Below, one piece after another: positions 1 through 7,890 of a stretch of DNA of 64,000 nt. Source of the stretch: an uncultured beta proteobacterium (GTDB taxonomy: Bacteria > Pseudomonadota > Gammaproteobacteria > Burkholderiales > Burkholderiaceae_C); NCBI GenBank assembly GCA_903869595.1, contig CAIPZV010000026.1, forward strand, positions 1-64,000, written 5' to 3'. The notes under the pieces are model-generated. The model was not told the origin of the DNA. It did not search any database and saw only the letters and a program-made list of their open reading frames with translations. The position numbers were made by a program, and so were the translations under genes. Every line of letters starts with the position of its first letter. The first letter of the stretch is position 1.

Positions 1-60
1 ACTTTTCTTTGCTTCGCCAAAGAAAAGATAAGCAAAAGAAAGGCGAGCCAAAGGCCGTGG
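1..60. repeat. Palindromic intergenic repeat at window start
   Basis: A perfect 10-bp inverted repeat (CTTTTCTTTG at 2-11, CAAAGAAAAG at 18-27) encloses a 6-base loop CTTCGC, followed by a run rich in AAAG. From memory, similar hairpins occur between genes in Comamonadaceae genomes; copy number here cannot be checked. The unit may continue to the left of the window. Confidence 0.5.
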
Positions 61-268
61 CCCTACGGGCTGCCTTGCGCTACTCGCGCCGCCCGGGGTC
101 GGGCGCAAACTCGCTTCGCTCAAACAAGCGCCCGCCCTGATCCGGCCGCCGCTGCGTTGCTCAGCACGGCCAATGGCACAAGAAGCCCGAATACCGCGTG
201 TGCTCGTTCGCTTCGCTCACCTTGCACACGCTTGATGGCGCGCAGTGCGGTCGCGGGCGCCGCAGCTC

Positions 269-318
269 CAGCCGCCAGCCGCCAGCCGCCAGAGCCGCAG
301 CCGCAGCCGCAGCCGCGC
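269..318. repeat. Short tandem repeat, CAGCCGC/GCAGCC units
   Basis: About 50 bases made of repeated CCAGCCG and GCAGCC units, three to four copies of each, in non-coding sequence. Such a tract is prone to slippage. Confidence 0.6.
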
Positions 319-441
319 CATGCCCCCAACCATTGACTACGACCGCATCGTTTCCCAATCAGTGCCAACAAACCCGCGCCTCAGCGTCCCGATTCAAAAC
401 CACCTCTCCAAAACAAAAAAACAAAATTGGGTATTCCAGCT

Positions 442-469
442 CCCCTTCACCCCGGCGGGGGTGAAGGGG
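442..469. repeat. Perfect 12-bp hairpin, possible terminator-like repeat
   Basis: CCCCTTCACCCC (442-453) pairs perfectly with GGGGTGAAGGGG (458-469) across the loop GGCG. No T-run follows on the plus strand, but on the minus strand the sequence downstream is A/T-rich, so it could help end transcription of the hydrolase gene ending at 611. Confidence 0.45.
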
Positions 470-610
470 CGGGGGGGAAGCGGGGGGTATACAAAAGTCC
501 CACAGGAAAAAATGTTCGCAAAAAGCAACTTCAAACCTGACCAACTTAACTGGCATAAAGCCCCCGTTTGGCAACGATACCTATCGCTAAGCAACTAGGT
601 TCTTCCGCTC

Positions 611-1486
611 TCACACCCCAAATTGCTGCGCTAACCAACCACACAAAGCACTATCCGCGCTTTCAAAACCATGGATAACGGTGAAATGATTAGCGCCATC
701 TATCGCACGCAACTCAGCACTATTGCCCTGCGCCATCCAAGCACCGTACATCAGCCGCGCTTGCCGGTCAAACTCAGGCGTCTCCGCCCCACCCCAAGTA
801 ATCCAAAGAGGCGTCTTGCAAGGCCGCGCCATAAATGCAGGGCTGTTGCGCCGGATGATGCCGTCGTCCAGTTGAATCATGGGCTGCAAATAGCTAAAGC
901 GCAGTGGTGTGATGTCATAAATGCCGCTGATGCAGATAGCCGCTTTGATCGGGTCCTGCGCCAGCCCGTAGTCGCGCGCCCACTCCGTCTGCAAGCACAT
1001 GGCCGTCAGGTGGCCGCCCGCGGAATGTCCACCAACTGCAATGCGCTCTGGGTCACCGCCGTACTCTGGAATATGGCGCACCGTCCAGGCCACGGCGGCG
1101 CGCACTTGGCGCGTGATTTCGTCAATCGTTACATGCGGGCACAAAGCGTAATTCACCACCACCGTGGTGATGCCGCGCGCCTGCAAGCCCAGCGCCACGC
1201 CGCTAAATTCTTTGCTGGTTAAAGCCCGCCAGTAGCCACCATGGATGAACACAAATACCGGCGCGTTGGCTTGCTCGGCCGGAAAAATATCCAGCGTTTC
1301 ATGCAGCGTCGGGCCGAAAGGAACATCCAAGGTACAGCGCAAGGTGGCGCGTGCATGCTGCGCCCGTTCCACAAAATGGCGCCCGGGCGCCGCCGGGTCG
1401 GGCAGGGTGAGCGAAGTGTTGTACTGCGCGTCAATTTGCGCCTGCTGCGTAAATTCTCGATAAAGCGTGGGGGTAGTTTGGCTCAT
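611..1486 (-). CDS. Alpha/beta hydrolase (esterase/kynurenine formamidase-like)
   Basis: A 291-aa soluble alpha/beta-hydrolase. The oxyanion-hole motif HGGYW lies at residues 82-86, the nucleophile elbow GGHSAGG puts the catalytic serine near 155, and the likely catalytic histidine is in GANHF near 267. This HGGYW plus GHSAG pattern is typical of the esterase/lipase and kynurenine formamidase-like branch. No tryptophan-degradation genes lie beside it, so the substrate is open. It starts at an ATG and is followed only by gene-free sequence. It could be any carboxylesterase; the fold assignment is firm, the substrate is not. Confidence 0.8.
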   Translation of the reverse strand: MSQTTPTLYREFTQQAQIDAQYNTSLTLPDPAAPGRHFVERAQHARATLRCTLDVPFGPTLHETLDIFPAEQANAPVFVFIHGGYWRALTSKEFSGVALGLQARGITTVVVNYALCPHVTIDEITRQVRAAVAWTVRHIPEYGGDPERIAVGGHSAGGHLTAMCLQTEWARDYGLAQDPIKAAICISGIYDITPLRFSYLQPMIQLDDGIIRRNSPAFMARPCKTPLWITWGGAETPEFDRQARLMYGAWMAQGNSAELRAIDGANHFTVIHGFESADSALCGWLAQQFGV

Positions 1487-1539
1487 GGTGTTTGTCAGTC
1501 GAGGTTGCGTGATGAAAAGCTGAATAAGCGCAGCGGGAA

Positions 1540-2934
1540 CTACACCAGCCGCACCTTAACGCTCTTGCCTTTGATGCGCCCGGCGTTGAGCTTGGCGCAA
1601 GCGGCCTGCGCGATGTCGCGGGCCACCGCTACAAAGGTACAAAACTCCGTAACCTGAATTTTGCCGATTTGCTCGCGCGTGTAGGCTGGTCCGCCTTCCG
1701 CATTGGTGAGTGCGCCCAGTACATCGCCAGCACGGATTTTTTCTTTGCGACCACCCAAAATTTGTAGCGTCACCATGGGCGCGAGCAAGGGATCGTCGCT
1801 GGCCGGAGTCAGGGTTTCTAGACCATACCAGGTGCTGGACATTTTTTGGTAGATCTCAATCGCACCCACGCGGCCCATGTCGTTCAGCGTTGTCAAACTC
1901 AGCGCTAGGCCCGCAGCACCTGCGCGCCCGGTGCGGCCCACGCGGTGCACATGCACTTGCGGGTCAGGGGTGATGTCCACATTGATGACGGCGGCCAACT
2001 GGTCGATGTCCAAGCCGCGCGAAGCCACGTCGGTTGCCACCAACACTGCGCAACTGCGGTTTGCAAACTGTGCCAGCACCTGGTCGCGCTCGCGTTGTTC
2101 TAATTCGCCGTACAAGGCTTGGGCGTCAATGCCTTGTTGCTGCAAATAGTCCACCAGGTCTTTGCATTGCTGCTTGGTATTGCAAAAAGCCAGGGTGTTG
2201 ACGGGGCGAAAATGCAGCAACAGTTTGGCCACGGCTTCAAATTTTTGGGCGCGCGTGATCTCGTAAAAACGCTGCTCAATGGTCACTTGCGCCGCTTGCG
2301 CTTTGATTTCGATGTGCACCGGCTCACGCAAAAAGTCTTTGGCCAGGCTGGCAATGCCTTCGGGGTAGGTGGCCGAAAAAAGCAGGGTTTGGCGCGTGGG
2401 CGGCGTCTGGCGCACAACAGTGCGGATGTCGTCCATGAAGCCCATGTCCAGCATGCGGTCCGCTTCATCGAGCACCAGAGTTTTAAGGCCCGCCAAATCT
2501 AGGCTAGCACGCTCCAAGTGGTCCATGATGCGGCCGGGCGTACCGACCACGATGTGTGCGCCGTTTTCCAAACTGGCGCGCTGGCCGCGCAAGGGCACAC
2601 CACCGCACAGCGTGACCACTTTTATATTGTCTTGCGCCCGCGCCAGGCGGCGTATTTCGGCGCTCACCTGATCGGCCAGTTCGCGCGTGGGGCAGAGCAC
2701 TAGGGCCTGTACTGCAAACCAGCGTGGGTTCAGGCCCGCTAGTAAGGCCAGCCCAAACGCCGCCGTCTTGCCGCTGCCGGTTTGCGCTTGGGCTATCAGA
2801 TCTTTGCCCTCCAGCGCCGGGGGCAGGCTGGCGGCCTGGATGGGCGTCATCTGGTGGTAGCCCAGTTGCGCCAGGTTGGCAAGCGTGGCCTCGTTCAGAG
2901 GCAGGGCGGAGAAATCAAGGGGCGCAGCAGTCAT
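1540..2934 (-). CDS. dbpA: ATP-dependent RNA helicase DbpA
   Basis: A 464-aa DEAD-box helicase. Motif I AQTGSGKT is at residues 50-57, DEAD at 156-159, SAT near 190 and HRVGRTGRAG near 325. The last about 80 residues form the DbpA-type RNA-binding domain (ILGGRKEKIRAGD onward), which in this family recognises hairpin 92 of 23S rRNA and targets the enzyme to large-subunit assembly. Length matches the family. Its upstream region carries a palindromic MITE-like repeat (2967-3097), so its promoter lies within or beside that element. Confidence 0.93.
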   Translation of the reverse strand: MTAAPLDFSALPLNEATLANLAQLGYHQMTPIQAASLPPALEGKDLIAQAQTGSGKTAAFGLALLAGLNPRWFAVQALVLCPTRELADQVSAEIRRLARAQDNIKVVTLCGGVPLRGQRASLENGAHIVVGTPGRIMDHLERASLDLAGLKTLVLDEADRMLDMGFMDDIRTVVRQTPPTRQTLLFSATYPEGIASLAKDFLREPVHIEIKAQAAQVTIEQRFYEITRAQKFEAVAKLLLHFRPVNTLAFCNTKQQCKDLVDYLQQQGIDAQALYGELEQRERDQVLAQFANRSCAVLVATDVASRGLDIDQLAAVINVDITPDPQVHVHRVGRTGRAGAAGLALSLTTLNDMGRVGAIEIYQKMSSTWYGLETLTPASDDPLLAPMVTLQILGGRKEKIRAGDVLGALTNAEGGPAYTREQIGKIQVTEFCTFVAVARDIAQAACAKLNAGRIKGKSVKVRLV

Positions 2935-2966
2935 GCCCGATTATCGGGGGTGGCCAGCGCCATGTC

Positions 2967-3097
2967 GGAAGCTCTGCCTAAGTCCAAACCCGTTATTGCG
3001 AGCACAGCGAAGCAATCTATTTTGGCTTGCGAATCAGGCACTTATGGATCGCCGCGTCGCTGCGCGCCTCGCGATGACGGACTTATGCAGACCTTCC
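2967..3097. repeat. MITE-like palindromic repeat, copy A
   Basis: About 131 bp bounded by 19-bp imperfect inverted ends: the right end reads, on the minus strand, GGAAGGTCTGCATAAGTCC and the left end matches it at 17 of 19 positions. Inside lies the common core CGTTATTGCGAG...CTCGCGATGACGG. Three related copies occur at 3620-3746, 43732-43838 and 47337-47456. It fills the gap between dbpA and the FKBP gene. There is no coding capacity, so if mobile it is non-autonomous. Confidence 0.7.
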
Positions 3098-3111
3098 CTG
3101 ATCGCGGGCGT

Positions 3112-3546
3112 TTATTTGCCGGCGATGGCCAGTAGTTCCACTTCGAACAAAAGCGTGGCGTTAGGTGGGATGACGTTGCCCGCGCCGCGCGCGCCGTAGG
3201 CAATCGTGGATGGGCAGGTGAGTTTGGCCTTGCCGCCGACTTTGATTTTTTGTACGCCTTCGGTCCAGCAGGGAATCACCGCGCCCAGCGGAAACTCAGC
3301 CGGTTCATTGCGTTTGTACGAGCTGTCAAATTCACGGCCATCGGGGAAGGTGCCGCGGTAATGCACCTTGACTGTGTCGCTGGCCTTGGGGCTGGCGCCG
3401 GTGCCGTCTTTAAGCGAGCGAAAGACCAGGCCGCTGGGGGTGACTTGGGCTCCGGCCTCTTTGGCGGCTGCCTCCAACACGGGGTCGGCAGCGCAGGCCA
3501 GGGCGGCGCTTAGCAAGGCGGCGAATGCGAGAAGACGTGTTTTCAT
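3112..3546 (-). CDS. FKBP-type peptidyl-prolyl cis-trans isomerase, exported
   Basis: A 144-aa protein. The ATG at 3546 starts an obvious signal peptide (MKTRLLAFAALLSAALACA); the frame is open further upstream, but that part overlaps repeat sequence and is not credible. After cleavage comes one FKBP domain with the family's VKVHYRGT, FDSS and AEFPLGAVIPCW segments. It should act in the periplasm (or be lipid-anchored at the cysteine near residue 18) as a proline isomerase assisting folding. The family's usual catalytic phenylalanine/tyrosine positions are present by eye. It sits between two copies of the palindromic repeat. Confidence 0.88.
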   Translation of the reverse strand: MKTRLLAFAALLSAALACAADPVLEAAAKEAGAQVTPSGLVFRSLKDGTGASPKASDTVKVHYRGTFPDGREFDSSYKRNEPAEFPLGAVIPCWTEGVQKIKVGGKAKLTCPSTIAYGARGAGNVIPPNATLLFEVELLAIAGK

Positions 3547-3619
3547 GGTGCGTGTTTGCAGTAGGTTGAAAACCGCCATTCTCGCAGCGCCGCTGCCGCT
3601 AGCGCGCCGTGGCGTAAAT

Positions 3620-3746
3620 TGAAGCCTGCAAAGGCCCCAAGCTGTCATTGCGAGGCCGCAGGCCGTGGCAATCCATGACTCCATGCAAACATGGATCGCC
3701 ACGTCGCTTCGCACCTCGCGATGACGCGACTTATGCAGAGTTTCCC
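3620..3746. repeat. MITE-like palindromic repeat, copy B
   Basis: About 127 bp with the core TGTCATTGCGAGG...CCTCGCGATGACG. The right end CTTATGCAGAG-TTTCCC matches the terminal repeat of copy A; the left end is degraded. Its right end reaches into the htpG stop codon (CTA at 3746-3748 on the plus strand). It also contains the GGCCGCAGGCCGTGG variant of the stem shared with copy C. Confidence 0.65.
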
Positions 3747-5725
3747 TAGACCAGCAGCGCGTTCACGCGTTTGACGTAGGCAGCCGGGTCTTCCGGCAGG
3801 CCGCCTTCGGCCAGCAGTGCCTGATCAAACAAGATGTGCGCCAGGTCGTGGAAATGCACCGAACCATCGAGCTTTTTCACCAGCGGATGCTCGGCATTGA
3901 CTTCCAGCACCGGCTTGACATCCTGCGCCTTCTGGCCTGCTTGTTTGAGCATGCGCGCCAGTTGGGTGCTCATACCGTCGTCCTGCACTACCAAGCAAGC
4001 CGGGCTGTCCACCAAGCGGGTCGTGACGCGCACGTCCTCGGCCTTGTCTTTCAGCGCTTCTTTGAGCTTCGCCAACGTAGGCTTGAAGGTCTCGGCGGCG
4101 TCTTCGGCTGCTTTCTTTTCGGCTTCGTCCTGCAAGCTGCCCAGGTTTACCGCGCCCTTGGCTACGCTTTGCAGCGGCGTGCCTTCGTATTCATTCAAAT
4201 AGTTCAAAGCCCACTCGTCCACGCGGTCCGTCATGAGCAGCACTTCAATGCCTTTTTTCTTGAACACTTCTAGCTGCGGGCTGTTTTTCGCAGCGGCCAG
4301 GGTGTCGGCGGTGATGTAGTACATCGCCTCCTGTCCGTCTTTCATGCGCGCTTTGTACTCGGCAAAGGACACGCTAACCGAATCGCTTTGCGTGGAGGCA
4401 AAACGCAGCAATTTGGCGATACGGTCTTTGTTGGAAAAGTCTTCGCCCAGACCTTCTTTAAGTACCGCGCCAAACTCGTTATAAAAGCGGGTGTATTTAC
4501 CGGCCAGGGCTTTGTCTTCTTCGCTGACCACATCGGTTACGCCCTCGGCGCTGGCCTCGGGCAGCTTGTCGTTTTTCGCCAGGTCTTCCAGCATGCCCAG
4601 CACGCGCTTGGTGCAACCCTCGCGGATGGCCTTGACATCGCGGCTTTCCTGCAACAGCTCGCGGCTCACGTTAAGCGGCAGGTCCGCCGAGTCCACTACG
4701 CCTTTGACAAAGCGCAGGTAAGTGGGCATCAGCGCTTCGGCCTCGTCCATGATGAACACGCGCTTGACATACAGCTTGATGCCGGCGGTTTTTTCGCGGT
4801 TGTACAAATCCATCGGCGCTTTGCCAGGGATGTAAAGCAGCTGGGTGTATTCGGTGCTGCCCTCGACCCGGTTGTGGGTGTGGGCCAGCGGGGCTTCAAA
4901 GTCGTGGCTGATTTGCTTGTAGAAATCGTCGTACTGTTCTTGGCTGATGTCTTTCTTGGCGCGGGCCCAAATAGCGTTGGCTTTGTTGACGGTTTCCCAT
5001 TCGCCATTCTTGACCATGCCGCCTGGCTGGCGTCCGGCTTTTTCATCGTTCGGGTCTATCAGATCGCCGTCTTTCCATTCCTCTTTTTCCATGAGGATGG
5101 GCAGGCTGATGTGGTCCGAATATTTGTTAATGATGCCCTTGACCTTCCAGGTCTGCACATAGTCCAGGGCGTCGTCGCGCAGGTGCAGGATGACGCTGGT
5201 TCCGCGTGCAGCGCGGCTCATACTTTCTACTTCAAACGCGCCACCGCTGGCGCCACCGTCGCTGATCCAGCGCACGCCATCGGACTCGGAGGCCCCGGCA
5301 CGGCGTGTTTCAACGGTAATTTTGTCGGCCACGATAAAGCCGGAATAAAAGCCCACACCAAACTGGCCTATCAGTTGCGAGTCGACCTTTTGGTCGCCGC
5401 TGAGCTTGCTCACAAAGTCTTTGGTGCCGCTCTTAGCAATCGTGCCTAGGTTGTCGATGGCCTCTTGCTGCGACATGCCGATGCCGTTGTCGGTGATGGT
5501 CAGTGTCTTGGCGTCTTTGTCCAGCGTGACTTTGACTTGCAGCTCGGTGTCGCCGGCCATGAGGCTGCTGTTGTTAATCGCCTCAAAGCGCAGCTTGTCA
5601 CAGGCGTCGGACGCGTTGGAGATCAGCTCGCGCAGAAAAATTTCTTTATTCGAATACAGGGAATGGGTGACCAGGTGCAGAAGTTGCGCCACTTCGGCCT
5701 GGAAAGACAGGGTTTGCTTGCTCAT
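3746..5725 (-). CDS. htpG: Molecular chaperone HtpG (Hsp90)
   Basis: A 659-aa cytosolic Hsp90. The start at 5725 gives the canonical [12 protein letters not shown] beginning; the longer frame upstream adds 22 residues without family resemblance. The N-terminal GHKL ATPase domain shows [22 protein letters not shown] and [11 protein letters not shown], followed by middle and C-terminal dimerisation domains of normal length. It folds or stabilises client proteins under stress. No sigma-32 promoter was convincingly seen upstream. Confidence 0.96.
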   Translation of the reverse strand: MSKQTLSFQAEVAQLLHLVTHSLYSNKEIFLRELISNASDACDKLRFEAINNSSLMAGDTELQVKVTLDKDAKTLTITDNGIGMSQQEAIDNLGTIAKSGTKDFVSKLSGDQKVDSQLIGQFGVGFYSGFIVADKITVETRRAGASESDGVRWISDGGASGGAFEVESMSRAARGTSVILHLRDDALDYVQTWKVKGIINKYSDHISLPILMEKEEWKDGDLIDPNDEKAGRQPGGMVKNGEWETVNKANAIWARAKKDISQEQYDDFYKQISHDFEAPLAHTHNRVEGSTEYTQLLYIPGKAPMDLYNREKTAGIKLYVKRVFIMDEAEALMPTYLRFVKGVVDSADLPLNVSRELLQESRDVKAIREGCTKRVLGMLEDLAKNDKLPEASAEGVTDVVSEEDKALAGKYTRFYNEFGAVLKEGLGEDFSNKDRIAKLLRFASTQSDSVSVSFAEYKARMKDGQEAMYYITADTLAAAKNSPQLEVFKKKGIEVLLMTDRVDEWALNYLNEYEGTPLQSVAKGAVNLGSLQDEAEKKAAEDAAETFKPTLAKLKEALKDKAEDVRVTTRLVDSPACLVVQDDGMSTQLARMLKQAGQKAQDVKPVLEVNAEHPLVKKLDGSVHFHDLAHILFDQALLAEGGLPEDPAAYVKRVNALLV

Positions 5726-5917
5726 AGGGTGAAATTGCCTCAAAAATTGCGGGTTGCGCGCGCGATGCGCCCATGCCCGAATACCGGGCAACCCGCAATT
5801 ATGGGCGAGGGGGAAAATTACAAGGCCGCTGCGCGCTTGGCAGCGCCGCTTGCGCTCGAATAACTGGCTAGTTGGTGCTCACCGGGCTGCGGACCGTCTG
5901 CTGTGCGCCGTGCGGCC

Positions 5918-6880
5918 TTAAAAACGTTCGTGCGGCGCCAGATAGCGCCATTGGCCGACCGGCAAGTTGCCCAGCATGACTTTGCCAATGCGCACCCGTT
6001 TCAGGCCCACCACCTTCAGGCCCACTTGCTCGCACATGCGCCGAATCTGGCGTTTTTTGCCTTCGTGCAGCACAAACCGCAGTTGCTCGGGGTTTTGCCA
6101 CTCCACTTTGGCATGCTTGAGCGCCTGCCCGTCCAGGCTCAGCCCGTGGCGCAGCAATTGCAGCTTGGCATCGGGGAAAACCGATTGGACGTCGTTGCTG
6201 ACCGGGTCATCATCGTCGATGCGGCTCAGTTGCGTAGGCTTGGGCAATGCGGCATAAGTGGCTGATGCTGCGGTGGCCGCAGCCGCGTTTTCCACGCCGG
6301 TGTAGACCACGCGCACCAGGTATTCTTTCTCGACCACATGGTCCTCGCCGATCAATTGGCGGGCGACGCGACCGTCTTGCGTCAAGACCAAGAGGCCGGT
6401 GGAATCAATGTCCAGGCGTCCGGCGGGCACCAGGCTGCGCAATTGGCTGGGGTGAAAGAAAAAGCGGGCGTTGTCTTCGGCCCAGCGATTTTGCGGAGCC
6501 ACCAGGGTGATGGCCGGGCTGTGCCCGTCCTCGGCCTGGCCGCTGACAATGCCCAGCGGTTTGTTGATCAAGACGGTGACTTGTTTGGCCTGCTGCCCTT
6601 TGGCTTCTTTGTCGATTTCGATACGCACATCGGCGGCCACCTGCATGCCCATTTCGGCGATCTGGCCGTTGACTTTGACCCAGCCTTTTTCAATCCAGGC
6701 ATCGGCCTCGCGGCGTGAGGCCATGCCCAGCTCGGCCATGCGCTTGTTCAGGCGCATGCTGCCGTCCGGCCCGATGGCGGCGGTATTGCTTTGACCTGCC
6801 GGTATCGGCGCGCGCGCCGCAGGCGGCGCAGCTCGGCGCATGCCGCCCGCTGGCAGGGGAGTTTTCGGGGGGAGGGACAT
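5918..6880 (-). CDS. rluF: 23S rRNA pseudouridine synthase, RluF/RluB-like
   Basis: A 320-aa protein with an S4 RNA-binding domain at about residues 40-90 (RLNKRMAELGMASRREAD) and a catalytic RsuA-type domain with GRLDIDSTGLL, whose aspartate is the nucleophile. The INKPLG motif and overall layout match RluF, which makes pseudouridine 2604 of 23S rRNA in E. coli; RluB or RluE are alternatives. The Ala/Gly/Pro-rich first 40 residues look disordered. A GGAAAG sequence precedes the ATG at 6880. Confidence 0.82.
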   Translation of the reverse strand: MSLPPKTPLPAGGMRRAAPPAARAPIPAGQSNTAAIGPDGSMRLNKRMAELGMASRREADAWIEKGWVKVNGQIAEMGMQVAADVRIEIDKEAKGQQAKQVTVLINKPLGIVSGQAEDGHSPAITLVAPQNRWAEDNARFFFHPSQLRSLVPAGRLDIDSTGLLVLTQDGRVARQLIGEDHVVEKEYLVRVVYTGVENAAAATAASATYAALPKPTQLSRIDDDDPVSNDVQSVFPDAKLQLLRHGLSLDGQALKHAKVEWQNPEQLRFVLHEGKKRQIRRMCEQVGLKVVGLKRVRIGKVMLGNLPVGQWRYLAPHERF

Positions 6881-6962
6881 GCACGCTTTCCAAAAGGGGA
6901 CTTAAGCGGGCATTCTATGAAGCTGCCTTATCATGCCCAGGCTGTCGTTTATTGCGCAGTAA

Positions 6963-7676
6963 TTAGCGCATGGGCGGTGGGGTGCGCAGCGCCGCTAGGT
7001 CCAGCACCCGCAGACCGCCATATTCCACGGCAATGGAGCCCTGCGCTTGCAAGGTGTTGAGTGCCTCATTCACACGCTGGCGCGACAGGCCTACCAGGTA
7101 GGCCAGCTCCTGTTGCGTGATGCGCAGCACTTGGCCTACTCCCGGATAGAGCACCGGGTTGAACAATGCTGCCAGGCTGCGCGCCACGCGCACATCGGGG
7201 TTGTTCATACGGTCGATTTCCCGGGCCGCGATAAATTGGGCCAAGCGCTCATTGAGCTGGTTCATCACAAAGCGGTTAAAGGCGATGGAGTGGTCCAGCA
7301 GCCAGTGAAAGGTATCCACATGCAGGCCCGCGACCCGGCTTTTGCGCAAGGCCTGTATGTTGTAGCGGTAGGCCTCGCGTTTCAAGGCCGTACCCTCACC
7401 AAACCAGCCACCCGGCGGGATGCCGGTGTAGGTGATGGTTTGGCCCTGGGCGTTGTCGGTGCTCATTTTGAGCAGACCGTCGATCACGCCAAACCAGTAG
7501 GTCACCGGCCTGCCGGTGCGGCACAGTGTCTCGCCAGGGTCGGCTTCGGCGACCTTCAGGTCGGTGGCGGCGCGGGCACGCTCGTCCTCGGACAGCAAGC
7601 GCATCCAGGGGATGGCCAAGAGCTCTAGGTCGGTCAGCGGTCGGCGGCGCTCGTGGAGCGCGGATTCCGAGGCCAT
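6963..7676 (-). CDS. Crp/Fnr-family transcriptional regulator
   Basis: A 237-aa regulator with an N-terminal cyclic-nucleotide-type beta-barrel (about 25-130), a dimer helix and a C-terminal winged helix-turn-helix (TQQELAYLVGLSRQRVNEAL, about 175-195). The ATG at 7676 is chosen because AAGGAGA sits at the right distance; an upstream in-frame start lacks a ribosome site. No FNR-type cysteine cluster is seen, so it is not an iron-sulfur oxygen sensor. It is divergent from the acyl-CoA ligase/Liv cluster, and a perfect palindrome lies between them (7784-7801), suggesting that it controls that cluster and itself. The ligand is unknown. Confidence 0.85.
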   Translation of the reverse strand: MASESALHERRRPLTDLELLAIPWMRLLSEDERARAATDLKVAEADPGETLCRTGRPVTYWFGVIDGLLKMSTDNAQGQTITYTGIPPGGWFGEGTALKREAYRYNIQALRKSRVAGLHVDTFHWLLDHSIAFNRFVMNQLNERLAQFIAAREIDRMNNPDVRVARSLAALFNPVLYPGVGQVLRITQQELAYLVGLSRQRVNEALNTLQAQGSIAVEYGGLRVLDLAALRTPPPMR

Positions 7677-7783
7677 GGCAGGTCTCCTTATTGGTGGCAC
7701 GCCGCTTTGGCGGGCGGCAATGACAGTGGATTTCGTCAGTAATCTGCAAGAGAAGGGAAAACACCTAGTCGAATTTCTCTCAA

Positions 7784-7801
7784 TTGTCGTTCAAACGACA
7801 A
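7784..7801. promoter_or_regulatory. Perfect 18-bp palindrome, candidate Crp/Fnr operator
   Basis: TTGTCGTT-CA-AACGACAA is an inverted repeat of 8-bp arms with a 2-bp centre, in the 214-bp gap between the divergent regulator (start 7676) and CoA ligase (start 7891). Its size and symmetry fit a Crp/Fnr-family dimer, though the half-site TTGTCG differs from E. coli CRP (TGTGA) and FNR (TTGAT). Confidence 0.6.
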
Positions 7802-7890
7802 CAAAACGTCAAACGCCCTTCTAGTATTCGCTGTGAATGACGCCCCGCCCTCTGACAGGGGCGGCGGCGCGTACCAGAAGGACTTTTTCG

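Larger units (their letters stand above)
61..610. other. Gene-free stretch with low-complexity sequence
   Basis: No convincing coding region is seen. The short open frames are compositionally odd (Ala/Gly/Arg-rich) and overlap one another. The stretch holds a GCCGCC/GCAGCC tandem tract (269-318), a perfect 12-bp hairpin (442-469) and an A-rich patch near 405-425. The minus-strand hydrolase gene ends at 611, so part of this may be its 3' trailer. Confidence 0.5.

Noticed and set aside
269..318. CRISPR-like repeat array
   Set aside because: Units are only 6-7 bases, without spacers; it is a simple tandem tract.
4388..5449. 353-codon open frame antisense to htpG
   Set aside because: It is a shadow of the strongly conserved HtpG frame, with no family resemblance and no ribosome site.
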